From contig DUGS01000169.1 of NCBI GenBank assembly GCA_013331265.1, positions 6,063 through 18,163 on the forward strand: a stretch of DNA of 12,101 bases. Reading direction: 5' to 3'. Source of the stretch: Methanosarcina sp. (GTDB taxonomy: Archaea; Halobacteriota; Methanosarcinia; Methanosarcinales; Methanosarcinaceae). Of the stretch, positions 1-6,396 are shown one piece after another (the first letter of the stretch is position 1; each line of letters starts with the position of its first letter). The position numbers and the translations under genes are program-made. The notes beneath the pieces are model-generated. The model did not search any database, had not been told where the DNA came from, and was given only the letters and a program-made list of their open reading frames with translations.

Positions 1-210
1 CAGATAAACTTCTGTTAAATCAGACCAGAACTGATAAGCCAGAATTAACCCGGAGAATTCATAAAAAGAAATCCGGATTCAACTTCATAAAAAGGTTGAA
101 GGAGGTAAACTTCTTAGCTGGACAGACCAGAATAAATTCTGTATTCTGGGGATCTCTGTATCTTGGAGCGTAGCTGGTCTTAAATAAAGGTTCAGAAAAA
201 TTCCTTCATG

Positions 211-267
211 ATTCCTTAAGACAATTCTAAGGACAACTCCTAAGGACAAATTCTAAGGACAAATTCT
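211..267. repeat. Tandem repeat of a 12-13 bp unit, about four copies
   Basis: Units of the type AATTCTAAGGACA recur at roughly 211-223, 224-235, 236-248 and 249-261, with a partial fifth copy to 267. The first copy is the most diverged (CTTAAGACA in place of CTAAGGACA). No function is evident. Confidence 0.75.
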
Positions 268-293
268 CTTCAACCAGCATACTTCCTGATCAG

Positions 294-337
294 CCTGCAA
301 CTCCATACTTGTATCCCTGCAACTCCATACTTGTATC
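294..337. repeat. Perfect 22-bp tandem duplication
   Basis: Bases 294-315 are repeated without a mismatch at 316-337. The unit begins CCTGCAACTCC and ends CTTGTATC. The perfect identity suggests a recent duplication. It lies about 180 bp before the first gene. Confidence 0.9.
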
Positions 338-345
338 ATTTACAT

Positions 346-369
346 AATGTAAGTTAAAATGTAAGTTAA
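346..369. repeat. 12-bp tandem duplication
   Basis: AATGTAAGTTAA at 346-357 is repeated exactly at 358-369, a few bases after the 22-bp duplication. Confidence 0.8.
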
Positions 370-470
370 AAAGGATATAATTTAAAAAGAACGGCTGATG
401 TTGGTAAAACATTGAAATTTAAAGGAAAGTTTACAATAAAAATTTCAAAGTTTACACTTGATTCAAAAAC

Positions 471-511
471 TATAATTATTGATACATATATAATGTAAAA
501 ATGAAGGAGGT
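471..511 (+). promoter_or_regulatory. TATA box and ribosome binding site of the first CBS gene
   Basis: TATAATTA at 471-478 is a plausible archaeal TATA box. Initiation about 25 bp downstream would give a leader of roughly 17 bases. AAGGAGGT at 504-511 is a near-perfect Shine-Dalgarno sequence five bases before the ATG at 517. A second AT-rich stretch (484-492) is too close to the ATG to leave room for this ribosome binding site in the leader. Confidence 0.55.
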
Positions 512-516
512 ATTCA

Positions 517-1362
517 ATGAATGTGGCGGACATCATGAGTTCACCTGTGTACGTTATAAACGTAGATGAACCCGTGTCACATGCAAGAAATCTGATGTTA
601 AGATACAAAATCAGTACATTGCTTGTCCTCAACAAGGGCAAAATGGTGGGAATCGTCACGAAATCAGACATCACCAACCGCCTGGCTCAGGCTGAACCTC
701 TCTGGAGGAGACGGCCGATAGACCAGATCCCTATCAAGTTGCTGATGACAGAGTCCGTAATCACCATTTATCCCGAGGCCTCCATTTCCCAGGCAGTCGC
801 CTTGATGCTTGAGAACGGGGTACATAACATTCCGGTGGTAAAAAACGATATCGTAGGTATTGTTACCAGGACAGATATCGTGCGCTATGTTGCAGAACAT
901 GCAGATGAAATAGAAACCAAGATCTCCAGACTGATGACCGAAGATGTTGTTTCTGTTCACAGGCACCACACAATCAACCATGTCATAGACGAACTGAATA
1001 AAAATGAGATTGAGAGAGTAATCGTTAAAGACGATGCAGGAAAACCTGTTGGACTGATCTCGAGGAGAAGCATTGCCTTAAATCTCTTAACTGATAACGA
1101 AGGCAAACTTTCAACAAAAAGTATCAAGATGACACGGAAGTCCTCACCTGGAGGGCAGAAAACTTACAGGTATGTGAAAGAAGTGCCCTTAATAGCAGAA
1201 GACATCATGGTTTCTCCAATAATGTCCATTGATATAAACGAGAAAATCAGCAATGCTGCAAAAAAATTGATTGAAGAAGGAATGAATGCCCTGCCTGTCA
1301 GTGAAGATGAAGAAATAGTAGGAATACTGAGCAGGACCGACATTATGAAAGCTGTGCTCTGA
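517..1362 (+). CDS. Four-CBS-domain protein
   Basis: This 281-residue protein consists of CBS domains and nothing else, with no membrane segment and no catalytic domain. Four units follow each other: about 1-57 (DIMSSPV to GIVTKSDI), 73-128 (LMTESV to GIVTRTDI), 138-194 (LMTEDV to GLISRRSI) and 226-281 (DIMVSP to GILSRTDI). A basic, Ser/Lys-rich linker of about 30 residues separates the third and fourth. CBS pairs generally form Bateman modules that bind adenine nucleotides or related ligands, and the GI-(V/L)-(T/S)-x-(T/S/R)-D-I ends resemble ligand-contacting positions. It is probably a cytosolic energy- or ligand-sensing regulator; its target cannot be read from the sequence. The start is fixed by AAGGAGGT five bases upstream. 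A second, different four-CBS protein follows 301 bp downstream on the same strand, probably under its own promoter. Confidence 0.93.
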   Translation: MNVADIMSSPVYVINVDEPVSHARNLMLRYKISTLLVLNKGKMVGIVTKSDITNRLAQAEPLWRRRPIDQIPIKLLMTESVITIYPEASISQAVALMLENGVHNIPVVKNDIVGIVTRTDIVRYVAEHADEIETKISRLMTEDVVSVHRHHTINHVIDELNKNEIERVIVKDDAGKPVGLISRRSIALNLLTDNEGKLSTKSIKMTRKSSPGGQKTYRYVKEVPLIAEDIMVSPIMSIDINEKISNAAKKLIEEGMNALPVSEDEEIVGILSRTDIMKAVL

Positions 1363-1663
1363 AAAAGACAGTCTGAAAGTGGATTGGAAAATAAGTCCGG
1401 TAACATTGAGAGTAAAAGAGGAGCAAAATACCTTTAAAAGGGTAAAACTAATTAATTATGATAGTAAATCCATGACAGCACGTATTACGGAGGTATATAC
1501 GGTAAAAAGAACAAAAAAAGGATAGCTGAAAGCAAAAGAAGGATGCAAATAAAACTTGGAAAAATGGATGTATTAAAGTCTGTAAAAACGCAAGAACGTC
1601 TATAAAAACGAAAATTGCGGAGAATTAAAAATTAGAATTCTGGATACGCATGAGGTGAAATGC
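1363..1663. other. Intergenic region between the two CBS genes
   Basis: This A-rich, 301-bp gap contains no open frame that looks coding. GTCT-(G/A)-TAAAAACG occurs twice, at 1578-1590 and 1598-1610. The second copy contains the likely TATA box of the next gene (TATAAAAA, 1601-1608), which implies a leader of roughly 35 bases. An isolated GGAGGTATATA near 1490 looks like a ribosome binding site, but no start codon follows at a usable distance. No clear terminator hairpin is seen for the first gene. Confidence 0.5.
1578..1610 (+). promoter_or_regulatory. Repeated element and TATA box before the second CBS gene
   Basis: The 13-bp element GTCT-R-TAAAAACG is present twice, 20 bp apart start to start. 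The downstream copy carries TATAAAAA, placed 56-63 bp before the ATG at 1664. This spacing suits an archaeal promoter with a short leader. Whether the upstream copy matters for regulation is not known. Confidence 0.4.
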
Positions 1664-2440
1664 ATGCAAGTTAAAGACATAATGGTACAACCACACAGGA
1701 TTGATAAGTCAGACACCATATCTCACGCCCTTGATCTCATGGAAAAGAAAGACACAAAGCGTCTGCTTGTAGTCCATGACAACCAGGTACTCGGAGTACT
1801 TACCATGAGAAGTCTGACAGAGCAGCTCGGAACTCGCAGGAAACAGAGCAAACCAGCATCCTCCTTGCATGTTGCAACAGCCATATCCGATAATTTTGTA
1901 AAGGTTTTACCAGACACTGACATTAAAGATGCCCTTATCCTGATGAAAAAGAAAGGGGGCGTGATCATTGTCAGTGATAATGGAAACGCAATGGGTTGGG
2001 TGACCCCACAGGAATTCATGAAAGCAAACCGTTTTACAGGCTTTGTCGGGGAAGTAATGGAAAAATACCCGATCACTGTCAGCCCTTCAGACCGTGTAAG
2101 CCACGCCAGGCGCCTGATTCTTGATAAGAATGTGGGAAGACTGCCGGTAATTGAAAACGGGAAACTTGTAGGAATCATTGCAGAAGATGATATCGCTTTT
2201 GCGATGCGCTCTTTCAGGGATCTGGTAGCTGACAACCAGCAGGACTCCAGAATAAAGAACCTGCTTGTTGGAGATATTATGACCCGCAGCGTGGTCAGTG
2301 TGCACACCAATACCCCTCTTTCAGATGCGGTTAATAGCATGCTGGAACACGATGTTGGAGGTGTTCCTGTCCTCAATCTGGAAGAAGAGCTCGTTGGTTT
2401 CCTCGCACGCAGGAACGTCATAAACACAATTCAGGAATGA
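1664..2440 (+). CDS. Four-CBS-domain protein, second copy
   Basis: This 258-residue protein is again built only of CBS domains, at about 1-58, 68-120, 127-186 and 200-258. The third and fourth are the most canonical (VMEKYPITVSPSD to GIIAEDDI; DIMTRSVVSVHTN to GFLARRNV). The second is diverged and ends in GWVTPQEF. It starts MQVKDIMVQP, giving it the same overall plan as the upstream protein, but sequence similarity is only at family level. The two may be old duplicates or separate recruits. GAGGTGA at 1652-1658 lies five bases before the ATG at 1664, so this ATG is preferred over the in-frame GTG at 1655, which overlaps that site. The likely role is binding an adenosine-containing ligand and relaying its level to an unknown partner. 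Confidence 0.93.
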   Translation: MQVKDIMVQPHRIDKSDTISHALDLMEKKDTKRLLVVHDNQVLGVLTMRSLTEQLGTRRKQSKPASSLHVATAISDNFVKVLPDTDIKDALILMKKKGGVIIVSDNGNAMGWVTPQEFMKANRFTGFVGEVMEKYPITVSPSDRVSHARRLILDKNVGRLPVIENGKLVGIIAEDDIAFAMRSFRDLVADNQQDSRIKNLLVGDIMTRSVVSVHTNTPLSDAVNSMLEHDVGGVPVLNLEEELVGFLARRNVINTIQE

Positions 2441-2469
2441 AAACTTAGAGAAGAAAAGAGAGAAAGAAA

Positions 2470-2538
2470 AAGGTCTGCCCCTTAAGGGACAGGCCTTCCT
2501 GATCTTTCAATATTTTCTGTTTAATACTTCCTTTTTTT
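2470..2538 (+). terminator. Hairpin and T-tract after the second CBS gene
   Basis: Bases 2470-2481 pair with 2486-2497 around a TTAA loop. The stem is about 12 bp with one G-U and one C-A mismatch and begins 29 bases after the TGA. A T-rich stretch follows, with seven Ts at 2532-2538. Oligo-T tracts are the usual archaeal termination signal, and the hairpin may add to it. Confidence 0.6.
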
Positions 2539-2564
2539 ACTCGTTATTGGTTTTCACCAAAATA

Positions 2565-2616
2565 ATTAATTCTCTATTAATTCTCGAATCCACTATTAAT
2601 TCTCAATTAATTCTCA
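2565..2616. repeat. Four copies of an 11-bp AT-rich unit
   Basis: ATTAATTCTC followed by T, G or A occurs at 2565-2575, 2576-2586, 2595-2605 and 2606-2616, with a spacer of eight bases in the middle. It lies in the convergent gap between the second CBS gene and the AIM24-family gene. It may assist termination in either direction or may be only a slippage product. Confidence 0.8.
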
Positions 2617-2654
2617 ATTACGAATTTGACTAAGCTGCTATGATTGCTTCTGTT

Positions 2655-3446
2655 TTAGAATGACCTGTCTCCGCCAAGTAAGCCGCCCAGTACGTCGCTG
2701 CCACCAATGCCAGTCTGTTCATCCCGGTTGTGGCCGTAGGCAGAAGCTGCAAAAATCCTGTCTGCAAGGCGCGAGAAGGGCAGGCTCTGCATGTACACAG
2801 TACCTGGACCTGTCAGGGTAGCAAGGACAACTCCTTCACCGCCAAAGAGGGCATTTTTAAAATCTCTCGACCATGTTATATCATAAGTCACATCTTCGGT
2901 AAAAGCTGCCACACAGCCAGTGTCAACTTTGTATGTCTCACCCGGAGCCAGGTCTTTTCTTATAATTGTGCCTCCGATATGAACAAAAGCCAGGCCGTCA
3001 CCTTTCAGTCTCTGGAGAATAAAACCTTCACCACCGAAAAGCCCTGCACCGAGTTTGCGGGTAAAAGCTACTTCCACTTCCACGCCCCGTGCAGCACAGA
3101 GAAAAGCATCCTTCTGGCAGAGAACGCTGCCTCCAAACTTTGAAAGGTCAAGGGGAAGGATCTTGCCCGGATAAGGAGCCGCAAACGCTACATGACCTTT
3201 TCCAGAGCCCTTGTGAATAAAGCTTGTAATAAAGAAACTCTCTCCTGTCAGGGCTCTTTTGAGACCTTTTTTCAGACCTCCCAGGAGTCCACCACCTTCG
3301 CTTCCCATACTTGTCTGCATCTGGATTCCGGGTCCCATATATGCCATAGCACCGGCTTCTGCCTGAACAGCCTCGCCTGGATCAAGCTCAATCTCAACGA
3401 TCTGCATATCGTCGCCAATAATCTCGTAGTCGATATCGTCAGCCAT
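2655..3446 (-). CDS. AIM24 / TIGR00266 family protein
   Basis: This 263-residue protein belongs to the TIGR00266/AIM24 family, a trimeric beta-rich fold found in archaea and bacteria and related to yeast mitochondrial Aim24. Typical signatures are the early EAGAMAYM (about residues 31-38), a glycine-rich segment GSEGGGLLGG, GESFFIT, and the paired LFGGEGFILQRL and LFGGEGVVLATLTGPG motifs, which reflect an internal beta repeat. The C-terminus is Gly-rich. There is no signal peptide or membrane helix, so the protein is likely cytosolic or peripherally attached. Its biochemical role is not established. The longer frame starts at 3500, but AGGAGG at 3454-3459 sits seven bases from the ATG at 3446 and decides the start. 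It is transcribed divergently from the RNA ligase gene. Confidence 0.9.
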   Translation of the reverse strand: MADDIDYEIIGDDMQIVEIELDPGEAVQAEAGAMAYMGPGIQMQTSMGSEGGGLLGGLKKGLKRALTGESFFITSFIHKGSGKGHVAFAAPYPGKILPLDLSKFGGSVLCQKDAFLCAARGVEVEVAFTRKLGAGLFGGEGFILQRLKGDGLAFVHIGGTIIRKDLAPGETYKVDTGCVAAFTEDVTYDITWSRDFKNALFGGEGVVLATLTGPGTVYMQSLPFSRLADRIFAASAYGHNRDEQTGIGGSDVLGGLLGGDRSF

Positions 3447-3500
3447 TTTGTAGCCTCCTGGCCTACTTTGAAATTTACGTACAGAAGAAATAGAAGCCAC

Positions 3501-3610
3501 ATACTTAAAAAGATTTTTGATAGAAAGATTTTTGATAGACGGACTTATTCTTTATAAACCAGCCAATTTCTTCAGGACGACTTTCCTGAAGGTGTGACTG
3601 TCCTGAAGGT
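3501..3610. promoter_or_regulatory. Divergent promoter region with 15-bp duplication and TCCTGAA motifs
   Basis: For the minus-strand gene, TTTTAAGTAT (complement of 3501-3510) is a plausible TATA box about 55 bp from its ATG. Immediately upstream, AAAGATTTTTGATAG is duplicated exactly (3509-3523, 3524-3538). Farther up, TTCAGGA (3571-3577) and TCCTGAA (3584-3590) form an inverted repeat, and a third TCCTGAAGGT lies at 3601-3610. The motif trio could be an operator shared by the two divergent genes; this is inference. Confidence 0.4.
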
Positions 3611-3659
3611 CGGTGAAGGAAGGATAACTTATTTCATGCCTGAACACAGATAAACAAAT

Positions 3660-4832
3660 ATGAATAAAGGGGAAAATGGAGAAATAAGTCCTGACTTTGT
3701 TGCGCAGCTGGCTGGTTTTCTGGGGTTCGATGAAGGAAGAGTTCAACACCTTTTTGAAAAAAACTATCTTGCCAGGAACTGGGAAAAGCATGACTATTTG
3801 TTCCGCTTCGACAAAGAAGTTTCCCGTATAGAAAGAGGGACAGTGCTTTACGAAAAAGGGGATACTTTTGAAGTAATTATGGGCTTTCCCAAAATCAGGA
3901 GAGCAATGGTGCTGGACCCCACTATAAAGAAACATTTCAGCAGGCTTGAAAAGGTAGCTGTTGAAGAAAAAATGAACGGGTATAACGTAAGGGTTGCAAA
4001 TGTAAAAGGCAATATCCTGGCAATCACACGGAGCGGCTATGTCTGCCCTTACACAACTGAAAGGGCAAATGTGAAACTGAACCTGAAGTTTTTTGACGAT
4101 TTCCCGGAGCTTGTGCTCTACGGGGAAATGGTAGGCCCGGACAACCCTTATGTCCCAAAAGAAATCTATGGTATCGAATCCGTGGAGTTCTATATTTTCG
4201 ATATCCGGGAAAAAAACACAGGAAAACCTCTACCCACGTCAAAAAGGCGGGAGATGATGGAAAAATACGGTTTTTTGCAGGTGAGGGCCTTTGGGGAAAT
4301 TCCCCTAGAAACCGCTCCTGAAGAAATCGCAGATATCATCCGGGAGCTGGGGAAAACCGAGCACGAAGGCGTAGTAATAAAAGACCCTGATATGGTTCTT
4401 CCCCCCCTGAAATATACCTCATCCCAGAGCAACTGTTCGGACCTCAGGCATGCCTTCAGGTTCTATAATGAAGCAGGCCGGGATTACATGCTCTCCAGAA
4501 TTGTTAGAGAAGGTTTCCAGACAGTAGAATGGGACGAAGATGAAACCGACTTTGAAAAACGCTGCATACAGCTTGGAGAAAGCATCCTGAACCCACTGAG
4601 AGATTCAATCAGGATTGTAAAGAACGGGCAGAGGCTCTATGAAGAGGTCAGGATCCGGGTAAAGGACCCAAAAACTGCAACGGAATTCGAGAATTACCTC
4701 AAAAGGCTTGGAGTGGATGCTATCTTCGAAACACCGCAGCCTATAGGAAACGAGTACATGATAAACATAAAAAAAGTCAATAAAAGCACCAATGATAAAA
4801 CTCAGGCGATCTGGGAAGGAGAACTCTGGTGA
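3660..4832 (+). CDS. ATP-dependent RNA ligase, Pab1020 family
   Basis: This 390-residue member of the covalent nucleotidyltransferase superfamily matches the archaeal RNA ligase group of Pyrococcus Pab1020 and Methanothermobacter MTH1221. These homodimers adenylate themselves and seal or circularise RNA with 5'-phosphate and 3'-OH ends. Motif I is EEKMNGYN, with the adenylated lysine at K104. Motif III is LYGEMVG (E156), motif IIIa FYIFDI (177-182), motif IV EGVVIKD (236-242) and motif V LKYTS (K251). An N-terminal domain of about 90 residues precedes the catalytic core, and a mostly helical C-terminal part (about 265-390) matches the dimerisation region known for the family. All key residues are present, so the enzyme should be active. 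No Shine-Dalgarno sequence precedes the ATG at 3660; TAACTTATTTC 25-35 bp upstream could be the TATA element of a leaderless transcript. Possible substrates include box C/D RNAs and tRNA introns. Confidence 0.92.
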   Translation: MNKGENGEISPDFVAQLAGFLGFDEGRVQHLFEKNYLARNWEKHDYLFRFDKEVSRIERGTVLYEKGDTFEVIMGFPKIRRAMVLDPTIKKHFSRLEKVAVEEKMNGYNVRVANVKGNILAITRSGYVCPYTTERANVKLNLKFFDDFPELVLYGEMVGPDNPYVPKEIYGIESVEFYIFDIREKNTGKPLPTSKRREMMEKYGFLQVRAFGEIPLETAPEEIADIIRELGKTEHEGVVIKDPDMVLPPLKYTSSQSNCSDLRHAFRFYNEAGRDYMLSRIVREGFQTVEWDEDETDFEKRCIQLGESILNPLRDSIRIVKNGQRLYEEVRIRVKDPKTATEFENYLKRLGVDAIFETPQPIGNEYMINIKKVNKSTNDKTQAIWEGELW

Positions 4833-4842
4833 CCGAGTTACC

Positions 4843-4918
4843 CTGAAAATGGAACCTATTTTCGGTTATTTTTAGTTTGTTTTGTTTTTCCAAGTTGATT
4901 TTTTTCTTAATCGCTTTT
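4843..4918 (+). terminator. Hairpin and T-rich tract after the RNA ligase gene
   Basis: CTGAAAAT (4843-4850) pairs with ATTTTCGG (4858-4865), including one G-U pair. It lies about 10 bases after the TGA. Several runs of four to seven Ts follow up to 4918. This fits archaeal oligo-T termination of the ligase transcript. Confidence 0.6.
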
Positions 4919-5010
4919 CTTTTTCTTGATTGGTTTTCTCGGTAACAGTGTGAAAAGAAATATATTGAAGTATATTAATACCAGTGGCAGATACAAAGTT
5001 AGCGAAAGCC

Positions 5011-5043
5011 ATACTCTAAAAGTTGCAGCTTTAAAGTGAGTAT
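5011..5043. repeat. Imperfect inverted repeat, potential hairpin
   Basis: ATACTC (5011-5016) pairs with GAGTAT (5038-5043). Inside it, AAAG (5019-5022) pairs with CTTT (5029-5032) around TTGCAG. The two stems are joined by a small asymmetric bulge. It lies 168 bp upstream of the SelB-like gene. Confidence 0.5.
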
Positions 5044-5078
5044 ATTAAGTTGTATTTTCAAAAAGCTGCTGCTTCAGA

Positions 5079-5097
5079 AATATTAAGCATTAATATT
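5079..5097. repeat. Perfect 8-3-8 palindrome, possible operator
   Basis: AATATTAA at 5079-5086 is followed by GCA and its exact complement TTAATATT at 5090-5097. It lies about 64 bp upstream of the TATA box of the SelB-like gene. The symmetry would suit a dimeric regulator, though AT-rich DNA yields such palindromes by chance fairly often. Confidence 0.45.
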
Positions 5098-5160
5098 CGA
5101 TTAATCTTTAAAATTCAATAAACTCTATTCAAAACAAACTCAACAAACTAAAAATTTTCA

Positions 5161-5204
5161 CATATATATCATTGATTTAGAAAACACTGATTCATAAAAG
5201 GGGA
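5161..5204 (+). promoter_or_regulatory. TATA box and ribosome binding site of the SelB-like gene
   Basis: CATATATATC at 5161-5170 is a good archaeal TATA box. Initiation near 5190 would leave a leader of about 20 bases. AAGGGGA at 5198-5204 is the ribosome binding site, six bases before the ATG at 5211. Confidence 0.5.
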
Positions 5205-5210
5205 CTCACC

Positions 5211-6263
5211 ATGGTAAACGTTGCAATTATAGGGACAGAAAAAAGCGGCAGGACTTCCCTTGCTGCAAACCTCGGGAAAAAAGGAACTTACTCCGATATA
5301 ACAATGTACAATAACGATAAGGAAAGCCGCAAAATGGTTTTTGTGGACGCCCACACCTATCCGAAGACCCTGAAATCCCTGATTACGGCACTGAATATTT
5401 CCGACCTTGCAGTCCTGTGTATTCCTCCTCAGGGTCTGGACGCCCACACCGGGGAATGTATAATTGCCCTGGACCTGCTGGGCTTTAAACATGGAATTAT
5501 TGCCCTGACAAGATCAGACAGCACGCACATGTACGCGATTGATGAGCTGAAAGCAAAGTTAAAAGTGATCACTACAGGGACTGCACTTCAGGACTGGGAG
5601 TGTATTTCCCTTAATACAAACAAAAGCGCAAAGAACCCTTTTGAAGGCGTGGAAGACCTTAAAGCCAGAATAAATGAAATGGCAGAGAAAATAGAAGCTG
5701 AACAGGCAGAACTTAACAACCTGCCTGCAAGAGTCTTTATAGACCACGCTTTCAATGTGACAGGCAAAGGTTGTGTTGTCCTCGGGGTTGTCAAGCAGGG
5801 CATCTCAAAGGATAAGGATAAGACTAAAATTTTCCCGATGGATAGGGACATTGAAATCCGCTCGATCCAGAGCCATGATGTGGACATCGACAGTGCCCCA
5901 ACCGGCACAAGAGTTGGGATGCGCCTTAAAAATGTCCAGGCAAAGGATATCGAGCGGGGCTTCATCATTTCGGATAAGGAAATCGTAACTACTGATTATA
6001 CCCTGGAATGCACGATCTCAAAATTTACGAAAAAAATAGAGCCTGCAAGTGTGCTTCACCTTTTTGTCGGGCTTCAGTCCGAACCTGTCCGTGTTGAAAA
6101 AATCCTGGTTGATGGAAATGAAGTAAAAGAAGCAAAGCCAGGAACTACCTGCGTACTGGAACTTTCAGGAAACAAAAAGGTCGCCTACAGCAAAGAAGAC
6201 CGTTTCCTGCTTGCAAACCTCGACCTGACCCAGCGCTTTGCAGGTTACGGTTTTTCGAAATAA
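5211..6263 (+). CDS. SelB-like (aSelBL) EF-Tu-family protein with degenerate G domain
   Basis: This 350-residue protein has the EF-Tu/SelB three-domain order: G-like domain (about 1-165), domain II (about 173-260, with IRSIQSHDVDIDSAPTGTRVGMRLKNV in the usual barrel position) and domain III (about 261-350). The SelB C-terminal winged-helix region for the selenocysteine signal is absent. GTP-binding motifs are eroded: the P-loop reads GTEKSGRTS (8-16), with arginine replacing the lysine; the G3 position reads DAHTYP (46-51) instead of DCPGH; and NKxD is replaced by TRSD (100-103). This matches the archaeal SelB-like family described in methanogens and some crenarchaea, once proposed as a pyrrolysine-specific factor but more widely distributed than pyrrolysine. 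Domains II and III look intact, so tRNA or ribosome binding is plausible, while GTP hydrolysis is doubtful. Annotators often call it an 'EF-Tu domain 2 protein'. Confidence 0.88.
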   Translation: MVNVAIIGTEKSGRTSLAANLGKKGTYSDITMYNNDKESRKMVFVDAHTYPKTLKSLITALNISDLAVLCIPPQGLDAHTGECIIALDLLGFKHGIIALTRSDSTHMYAIDELKAKLKVITTGTALQDWECISLNTNKSAKNPFEGVEDLKARINEMAEKIEAEQAELNNLPARVFIDHAFNVTGKGCVVLGVVKQGISKDKDKTKIFPMDRDIEIRSIQSHDVDIDSAPTGTRVGMRLKNVQAKDIERGFIISDKEIVTTDYTLECTISKFTKKIEPASVLHLFVGLQSEPVRVEKILVDGNEVKEAKPGTTCVLELSGNKKVAYSKEDRFLLANLDLTQRFAGYGFSK

Positions 6264-6286
6264 GATAACCTTACAAGATAACCTTA
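6262..6286. repeat. 12-bp tandem duplication starting in a stop codon
   Basis: AAGATAACCTTA at 6262-6273 is repeated at 6275-6286 with one base between. The first copy begins inside the TAA stop codon (6261-6263) of the SelB-like gene. Confidence 0.75.
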
Positions 6287-6396
6287 AAACGAAATAAAAG
6301 TTAGATAAAAACGAGCCAGATTACAAAGAGCCGGATTAGAAGAAGTTGAACTAAAAATTATTGGATGAAAAAGGAACAAATAAAGAAGGAAAAAAC

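Larger units (their letters stand above)
1..516. other. Non-coding, repeat-rich region upstream of the first CBS gene
   Basis: No convincing gene is seen. One plus-strand frame is open from base 3 to a TAG at 171-173 (56 codons). It has no start in the window, is not a recognisable protein, and is short enough to be chance. The region holds an 8-bp-arm inverted repeat (127-134 with 142-149, loop of 7). AGACCAG at 124-130 also has a complement at 174-180, so two alternative pairings exist. Three sets of tandem repeats follow, and the promoter and ribosome binding site of the first gene close the region. Confidence 0.6.
4833..5210. other. Intergenic region between the RNA ligase and SelB-like genes
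   Basis: This gap of 378 bp has no coding frame. It contains a terminator-like hairpin with T-tracts, an imperfect long hairpin (5011-5043), a perfect 8-3-8 palindrome (5079-5097), and the TATA box and ribosome binding site of the next gene. It is the most structured gene-to-gene gap in the left half of the window. A small RNA cannot be ruled out, but no specific class is recognised. Confidence 0.55.

Noticed and set aside
3..173. Possible C-terminal end of a gene entering from the left
   Set aside because: The frame is open for 56 codons, but it is short and its translation is unrecognisable. Repeats and inverted repeats run through it.
1485..1505. Ribosome-binding-site-like GGAGGTATATA in the gap between CBS genes
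   Set aside because: No ATG, GTG or TTG follows at a usable distance with an open frame.
1723..2427. 234-residue minus-strand open frame
   Set aside because: It lies wholly antisense to the second CBS gene, and its Ser/Arg/Thr-rich translation shows no domain. It is a shadow of the CBS reading frame.
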